A stretch of DNA of 64,000 nucleotides, taken from Streptomyces sp. NRRL S-340. Lineage in GTDB: Bacteria; Actinomycetota; Actinomycetes; Streptomycetales; Streptomycetaceae. The stretch is taken from the NCBI RefSeq assembly GCF_000720185.1, contig NZ_JOIY01000029.1:41414-105413 (forward strand). Direction: 5' to 3'. Every line of letters starts with the position of its first letter. The stretch's first letter is position 1. The translations under genes and the position numbers were made by a program. A model generated the notes under the pieces. The model did no database searches and was not told where the DNA came from. It saw nothing but the letters and a program-made list of their open reading frames with translations. Shown here one piece after another: positions 60,956 through 64,000 of this stretch.

Positions 60956-62419
60956 ATGGATCACTCGCGGGTGCCCGTGCTGGAGGCGCTGGAGGAGTTC
61001 CGGCGCCGTGGAGACGTGGTCTTCGGCCCACCGGGGCACAAGCAGGGGCGCGGAGTGGACCCGCGGGTGGCGGAGATCGTCGGGATCGACGTGTTCCGCT
61101 CCGACGTCCTGTCGCTCAACGGTCTCGACGACCGCCGTCAGTCCCAGGGCGTGCTCAGCCAGGCGCAGGACCTGATGGCCGACGCGGTCGGCGCCGAACA
61201 GACGTTCTTCTCCACGTGCGGCAGCTCCCTGTCCGTGAAGACCGCCATGCTGGCGGTGGCCGGACCGGGGGAGAAGCTGCTGCTGTCCCGCAACGCGCAC
61301 AAGTCCGTGATCGCGGCCGTCGTCGTCAACGGGGTCGAACCGATCTGGGTGCACCCGAAGTTCGACACGGAACGGCACCTCGCGCACCCGCCGGAGCCCG
61401 ACGACGTGCGCCGCCGCCTTGAGGAACACCCGGACGCCAAGGGCATGTTGCTGATCACGCCCACCGAGTGGGGGACCTGCGCGGACATCGCGGGCGTGGC
61501 CCGGGTGTGCCACGAGTTCGGCGTCCCGCTGATCGTGGACGAGGCGTGGGGAGCCCATCTGCCGTTCCACCCCGAGCTGCCGTCCTGGGGCATGGACGCC
61601 GAGGCCGACCTGGTGGTCACCAGCGTCCACAAGATGGGCGGTGCGATCGAGCAGAGTTCCGTCTTCCACCTCCAGGGCGACCGGGTGTCGCCGGAGGCGC
61701 TCAAGCAGCGCGAGGACCTGCTGGGCACCACCAGTGCCTCGTCCCTGGTCTATGCCACCCTGGACGGCTGGCGCCGCCAGATGGTCGAACAGGGGCATGC
61801 TCTCCTGGAGGCCGCGCAGCACCGTGCGGAACGCGTCCGGGCGGCGGTCGGTGACCTGCCCGGCCTGCGGCCGATGGGCCGGGAGGTCGTCAAGGAAGGC
61901 TGTGCGGCCGACCTGGACCCGCTCAAGCTCGTCATCGACGTACGGGAACTCGGCATCACCGGCATGCAGGCCGCCGAGTGGCTGCGCGCCAACTGCCAGG
62001 TGGACGTCGGCGGTTCCGACAGCTGCCGGATCAGCGCCTCGATCACGCACGCCGACGACGACGAGACCGAGAAGGTGCTGCTGGACGCCCTGAGCGCGCT
62101 CACCCGGGGCGCCGAGTCCATCGAGAAGCAGCCGCCGGTCCGCCTGCCCGCCCCCTCGGCCCTCGAACTGGAGCAGGCGCTGCTGCCGCGTGAGGCGTTC
62201 TTCGCCCCGGTGGAGCACGTCCCCGCCGAGCGTGCCGCGGGACGCGTCTCCGCGGAGACGATCAGCCCGTACCCGCCGGGCGTGCCGGTCGTGGCCCCGG
62301 GTGAGGTCATCACCGACGAGGTGCTGGACTACCTGCGCAGCGGGGCCGAACACGGCGTCCTGATCCCGGACGCGGCCGACCCCTCGGTCCGTACGCTGCG
62401 CGTGGTGGCACGGGACTGA
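60956..62419 (+). CDS. PLP-dependent Orn/Lys/Arg decarboxylase-family enzyme
   Basis: 487 residues, fold type I. The N-terminal FGPPGHKQGRGVDP motif and PLP lysine motif VVTSVHKMGGAIEQSS (near residue 224) are those of bacterial Orn/Lys/Arg decarboxylases of the short, actinobacterial/Bacillus SpeA-like type. The pocket Asp-Glu is in LIVDEAWGAHLPFH. The C-terminal domain (GVPVVAPGEVITDEVLDYL) is present. Probable product is a polyamine precursor such as cadaverine or agmatine. GGGAGGAAC precedes ATG 60956. Ends at a hairpin shared with the convergent tsaD-like gene. Confidence 0.9.
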   Translation: MDHSRVPVLEALEEFRRRGDVVFGPPGHKQGRGVDPRVAEIVGIDVFRSDVLSLNGLDDRRQSQGVLSQAQDLMADAVGAEQTFFSTCGSSLSVKTAMLAVAGPGEKLLLSRNAHKSVIAAVVVNGVEPIWVHPKFDTERHLAHPPEPDDVRRRLEEHPDAKGMLLITPTEWGTCADIAGVARVCHEFGVPLIVDEAWGAHLPFHPELPSWGMDAEADLVVTSVHKMGGAIEQSSVFHLQGDRVSPEALKQREDLLGTTSASSLVYATLDGWRRQMVEQGHALLEAAQHRAERVRAAVGDLPGLRPMGREVVKEGCAADLDPLKLVIDVRELGITGMQAAEWLRANCQVDVGGSDSCRISASITHADDDETEKVLLDALSALTRGAESIEKQPPVRLPAPSALELEQALLPREAFFAPVEHVPAERAAGRVSAETISPYPPGVPVVAPGEVITDEVLDYLRSGAEHGVLIPDAADPSVRTLRVVARD

Positions 62420-62433
62420 GGCCGGGGAAGGGG

Positions 62434-62456
62434 CGGCGGGCCCCGGCGGCCCGCCG
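62434..62456. terminator. Short bidirectional hairpin terminator
   Basis: A 9-bp stem (62434-62442 with 62448-62456) with a 5-nt loop lies in the 50-bp gap between the convergent decarboxylase and TsaD-type genes. Confidence 0.65.
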
Positions 62457-62469
62457 AGGCGACCCGCGG

Positions 62470-63531
62470 TCACAGAGGGCGAGCGGCGCGGGCGCGGGCC
62501 GGCGCCACCGGGTGCAGGGCCGCGTGCTCCAGCGGGGCGGACGGGTCGGCCGACACGTCCAGCGGCGCCGGCCGGGCTCCCGCCCGTACGAGGAGGTCAC
62601 CGACGGCGGCGATCATCGCGCCGTTGTCGGTGCACAGCTTCGGCGGCGGCACCCGCAGCGTGACACCGGCGGCCCGGCAGCGTTCCTCGGCCAGCGACCG
62701 CACCCGCGAGTTCGCGGCGACCCCGCCGACCACGACCAGCGTGCCCACACCGTGCTCGGTGCACGCCGTCACCGCCTTGCGTGTCAGGACGTCGGCCACC
62801 GCCTCCTGGAGCGAGGCGGCCCCGTCGTGCACGGGCAGTTCGCGCCCGGCGTGCCCTTCGGCCCAGCGGGCCGCCGCCGACTTCAGCCCCGAGAAGGAGA
62901 AGTCGTACGAGCCGGGCAGCGGGCGGGGAAGGGGGACAGCGCGCGGATCCCCCGCGCGCGCTGCCCGGTCGATGGCCGGACCGCCCGGATACGGCAGCCC
63001 GAGAACCCGCGCGACCTTGTCGAAGCACTCGCCCGCGGCGTCGTCGAGGGTGTCGCCCAGATGCCTGATCGGGTCGCGGGCCAGGTCACGGACGAGCAGG
63101 AGCGAGGTGTGGCCCCCGGAGACGATCAGCACCACGCAGGGATCGGGCAGCGGGCCGTGTGCGAGGGTGTCCGCGGCGACGTGCCCGGCCAGATGGTGAA
63201 CGCCGTACAGCGGCAGGCCCAGCGCGTAGGCGAGGCTCTTCGCGCCCGCGAGGCCGACCTGAAGGGCGCCGGAGAGGCCGGGGCCGGTGGTGACGGCGAC
63301 GGCACCGAGGTCGGCGAGGCCCAGCCCCGCCTGCTCCAGTGCCCGCCGGATCACCGGTCGCAGGGCGTGGACGTGGGCGCGGGCGGCGATCTCCGGGACG
63401 ACACCGCCGTAGCGGGCGTGCTCGTCCATGCTCGACGCCACCGCGTGGCCCAGCAGCCGGCCGTCCCGGACGAGGCCCGCGCCGGTCTCGTCGCAGGACG
63501 ACTCGATGCCCAGCACGATCGGTGAGTCCAT
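62470..63531 (-). CDS. tsaD: tRNA N6-adenosine threonylcarbamoyltransferase (TsaD/Kae1/Gcp family)
   Basis: 353 residues of the ASKHA fold. It starts [16 protein letters not shown] and has the metal site [13 protein letters not shown] plus the downstream Asp ([11 protein letters not shown]). TsaD transfers threonylcarbamoyl to A37 of ANN-decoding tRNAs with TsaB and TsaE. In actinobacteria the usual copy lies beside tsaB, tsaE and rimI; here it is alone, so it may be a second copy (inference, not checkable from this window). The ATG at 63531 fits the conserved N-terminus. Upstream lies an unusually AT-rich promoter with phased TGCA motifs. Confidence 0.9.
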   Translation of the reverse strand: MDSPIVLGIESSCDETGAGLVRDGRLLGHAVASSMDEHARYGGVVPEIAARAHVHALRPVIRRALEQAGLGLADLGAVAVTTGPGLSGALQVGLAGAKSLAYALGLPLYGVHHLAGHVAADTLAHGPLPDPCVVLIVSGGHTSLLLVRDLARDPIRHLGDTLDDAAGECFDKVARVLGLPYPGGPAIDRAARAGDPRAVPLPRPLPGSYDFSFSGLKSAAARWAEGHAGRELPVHDGAASLQEAVADVLTRKAVTACTEHGVGTLVVVGGVAANSRVRSLAEERCRAAGVTLRVPPPKLCTDNGAMIAAVGDLLVRAGARPAPLDVSADPSAPLEHAALHPVAPARARAARPL

Positions 63532-63571
63532 CCCCGTCCTTCCCCGTTCTCCCCGGCCCACTTAACGCCTA

Positions 63572-63598
63572 CTGCATGCTATTGCAATCTATATGCAG
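63572..63598. promoter_or_regulatory. AT-rich promoter/operator upstream of the tsaD-type gene
   Basis: CTGCAT (63572-63577) and ATGCAG (63593-63598) form an inverted repeat centred on ATTGCAAT (63581-63588), itself a palindrome. TGCA cores recur every 10-11 bp, about one helical turn, suggesting a cooperatively bound regulator. Confidence 0.6.
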
Positions 63599-63781
63599 GA
63601 AGTCAATCGGGAGGGGAAAGCGGGCTGGTCCCGGCGGTGCGCGCCGTCCGCGCGGTGTGCGTGCGCTGTCGGGACAGTGGCCGTGCACGCTTCGGCAACC
63701 CTCCTGCTCCCCGTGTTCCTAACGTGGCTCACGGCGTACCGGAAACACGTACCGGAAACACGAGCAAGCCAGGAGAAGCAC

Positions 63782-64000
63782 ATGTCCGACGTCCCGCAGG
63801 CCGCAGAGCCCGTGCAGCCCGTACTGGAACCCGCGGCGGCCGCGTTCGCGGAGGCGACCGCCAACCCGCCCTATCTCTTCGACCTGCCTCCGGCGGAGGG
63901 CCGCAAGGCCGTGGACGACGTGCAGTCGGGTGAGATCGCCAAGCCGGCGGTGGACGAGGAGTGGGTCACCGTCTCCGGCGGCCCCACCGGCAGTGTCCGG
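63782..64000 (+). CDS. Alpha/beta hydrolase (acetyl esterase-like), N-terminal part only
   Basis: Only 73 residues are in the window. The segment FAEATANPPYLFDLPPAEG and VQSGEIAKPAVDEEWV matches the N-terminal cap of Streptomyces alpha/beta hydrolases annotated as acetylhydrolases, where the HGGG motif follows shortly after. AGGAGAAG precedes the ATG. A 13-bp direct repeat (CGTACCGGAAACA at 63735-63747 and 63748-63760) lies just upstream. Catalytic residues are beyond the right edge. Confidence 0.75.
   Translation, partial: MSDVPQAAEPVQPVLEPAAAAFAEATANPPYLFDLPPAEGRKAVDDVQSGEIAKPAVDEEWVTVSGGPTGSVR

Overview
The window is a very GC-rich chromosomal stretch with dense genes, many GTG starts, many 4-base start/stop overlaps and GC-rich hairpin terminators. 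Gene content (GlgE pathway, LacI/TetR/XRE-TPR regulators, STAND regulator, IS701-type transposase, Tat-exported berberine-bridge oxidase, SnoaL proteins) points to Streptomyces or a close relative. About 53 genes are supported; the first and last are cut by the window edges. No rRNA, tRNA or CRISPR was seen.

Region by region: (1) 1-3.4 kb, a tightly overlapped operon: trypsin-like protease with an effector-associated domain, a VMAP-C protein and a MoxR ATPase, which are parts of a vWA-MoxR-VMAP conflict system. (2) 3.5-14.3 kb, small regulatory and redox units: esterase, FMN reductase with divergent TetR, TetR plus TetX-like monooxygenase, LacI regulator, thioredoxin, disulfide oxidoreductase, peptide deformylase, BlaI/M56 pair, TPR protein. 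(3) 14.7-17.4 kb, two tandem fusion enzymes, methyltransferase-NUDIX and methyltransferase-ASCH-NUDIX. (4) 17.8-25.7 kb, TetR/quinone oxidoreductase pair, LtrA protein, aldehyde dehydrogenase, MFS exporter and secreted BBE oxidase. (5) 25.7-38.8 kb, a large divergent metabolic locus. On the minus strand lie SDR, VOC, three SnoaL-type proteins and a GMC oxidoreductase. On the plus strand lie DJ-1/PfpI, a ThDP decarboxylase, a second DJ-1/PfpI, GlgE, maltokinase and a phosphohexomutase that has lost its catalytic serine.

(6) 38.8-46.4 kb, an XRE-TPR regulator divergent from a 46-residue putative secreted peptide, followed by a complete oligopeptide ABC importer (fused ATPases, two permeases, lipoprotein binding protein). 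This layout resembles Gram-positive peptide-signalling (RRNPP) loci and is my leading candidate for an undescribed system. (7) 46.7-54.4 kb, an IS701-like transposase next to a polysaccharide operon: nucleotidyltransferase, NmrA-like protein, GlgX and an AGE-epimerase/STAS fusion. (8) 54.6-64 kb, an XRE-NB-ARC-TPR regulator, a probable cobalamin riboswitch with a thioredoxin-fold ferredoxin, a glycosyltransferase, an M20 amidohydrolase divergent from an Orn/Lys/Arg-decarboxylase-type enzyme, a stand-alone TsaD and the start of an alpha/beta hydrolase.

Functions come from motif and family recognition in the translated sequence; no database search was run. Start codons were chosen from ribosome binding sites, overlaps and conserved N-termini, and alternatives are stated where they matter.
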